A stretch of 64,000 nucleotides of DNA from Streptosporangium brasiliense. Its GTDB lineage: Bacteria; Actinomycetota; Actinomycetes; Streptosporangiales; Streptosporangiaceae. The notes under the pieces are model-generated. The model saw only the letters and a list, made by a program, of their open reading frames with translations. It ran no database searches and had not been told where the DNA came from. The DNA is taken from positions 4,526,001-4,590,000 of the forward strand of contig NZ_JAUSRB010000002.1 of assembly GCF_030811595.1 (NCBI RefSeq), written 5' to 3'. The translations under genes and the position numbers were made by a program. Below, one piece after another: positions 62,750-64,000 of this stretch; positions within the stretch are counted from its first letter, which is position 1, and each line of letters starts with the position of its first letter.

Positions 62750-62822
62750 AGACGCGACTGGCGCATTGGGTGGGAGGGACCACCGGGGAGCGTAATGGCG
62801 AAGGCCGTGCGCCTGGGTCTTC
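62750..62822 (+). ncRNA. ZTP (pfl) riboswitch in the glyA leader
   Basis: The glyA leader contains gcgactggcg (62754-62763), gggaccaccggggagcg (62776-62792) and ccgtgcgcctgggt (62805-62818) in the order and spacing of the ZTP/pfl motif, whose conserved parts read GACUGGCG, ACCACCGGGGAGCG and CCGCCUGGG. The motif is known upstream of glyA and one-carbon/purine genes in actinobacteria. It senses ZMP/ZTP, which builds up when 10-formyl-THF is short, and would raise glyA expression. It ends 34 bases before the glyA ATG. Confidence 0.88.
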
Positions 62823-62856
62823 GCGACGTCAACGACGACAGAGGAGTGAAGGCCCC

Positions 62857-64000
<1,144 letters not shown>

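Overview
The window is 64 kb of very GC-rich DNA with dense coding, many GTG and TTG starts, short intergenic gaps and frequent ATGA/GTGA start-stop overlaps. The gene content fits a filamentous actinobacterium: a coproporphyrin-dependent heme branch, ROK and LacI sugar regulators, a DUF3000 gene beside RNase D, a SigE-type sigma factor, a DUF1707 protein and a Cys-codon leader peptide before a sulfite reductase. From memory of synteny, the backbone (acnA, xylose ABC transporter and ROK, dxs, fadBA, rnd/hemE, msrB, sulfite reductase/cysH) resembles the acnA-to-cysH part of Streptomyces chromosomes. The small lineage-specific genes suggest a Streptosporangium- or Nonomuraea-like organism. No integrase, transposase, CRISPR array, prophage, tRNA or rRNA was seen.

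Layout. 1-6.3 kb: the secreted lectin-tailed SGNH hydrolase (cut by the left edge), a membrane-bound metal-dependent hydrolase, aconitase with a rich promoter, and a TetR regulator followed by a 45-bp/15-bp repeat tract. 7.1-11.6 kb: xylF-xylG-xylH-like ABC transporter with a ROK regulator. 11.7-14.2 kb: a heptad coiled-coil protein and two paralogous secreted zinc metallopeptidases. 14.3-18.5 kb: dxs, a DedA protein and an amino-acid permease. 18.6-21.9 kb: the fadA-fadB beta-oxidation operon. 22-27.3 kb: a LacI regulator, a four-repeat unknown protein, and a catabolic operon (Gfo/Idh dehydrogenase, DUF993 protein, sugar-phosphate isomerase) that carries a copy of the LacI gene's own operator. 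27.4-34.5 kb: rnd, DUF3000, a Cys-rich small protein, hemE, a DUF4349 lipoprotein, cgoX (hemY) and chdC (hemQ). 34.6-44 kb: unknown and small proteins, msrB, a PrimPol-type polymerase and LigC-type ligase flanking an aldehyde dehydrogenase/double acyl-CoA dehydrogenase operon, and a RibD-like reductase. 44-57 kb: glgX, OsmC, two sigma-factor/membrane-protein pairs, secreted and pseudo-protease proteins, an AidB-like dehydrogenase, an ankyrin/HEAT protein and a DUF1707 protein. 57-60.4 kb: the assimilatory sulfate operon, preceded by a Cys-codon leader peptide and containing very small coupled genes. 60.4-64 kb: a MDMPI-domain protein, YccF, a BrkB/YihY protein and glyA (cut by the right edge) behind a ZTP riboswitch.

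The most interesting signals are small or non-coding. They are: a chain of nested start-stop overlaps around a 26-residue gene between a zinc-ribbon microprotein and cysH; several Cys-rich or CxxC microproteins of 32-70 residues; a predicted LacI regulon; twin dyads plus an iron-box-like element before acnA; a zincin whose catalytic Glu is Met; a four-repeat unknown protein; and a recurring habit of tandem duplications or minisatellites with periods of 15, 18, 45 and 72 bp that sit on or just after stop codons. All comparisons to families are from memory; no search or folding program was run.
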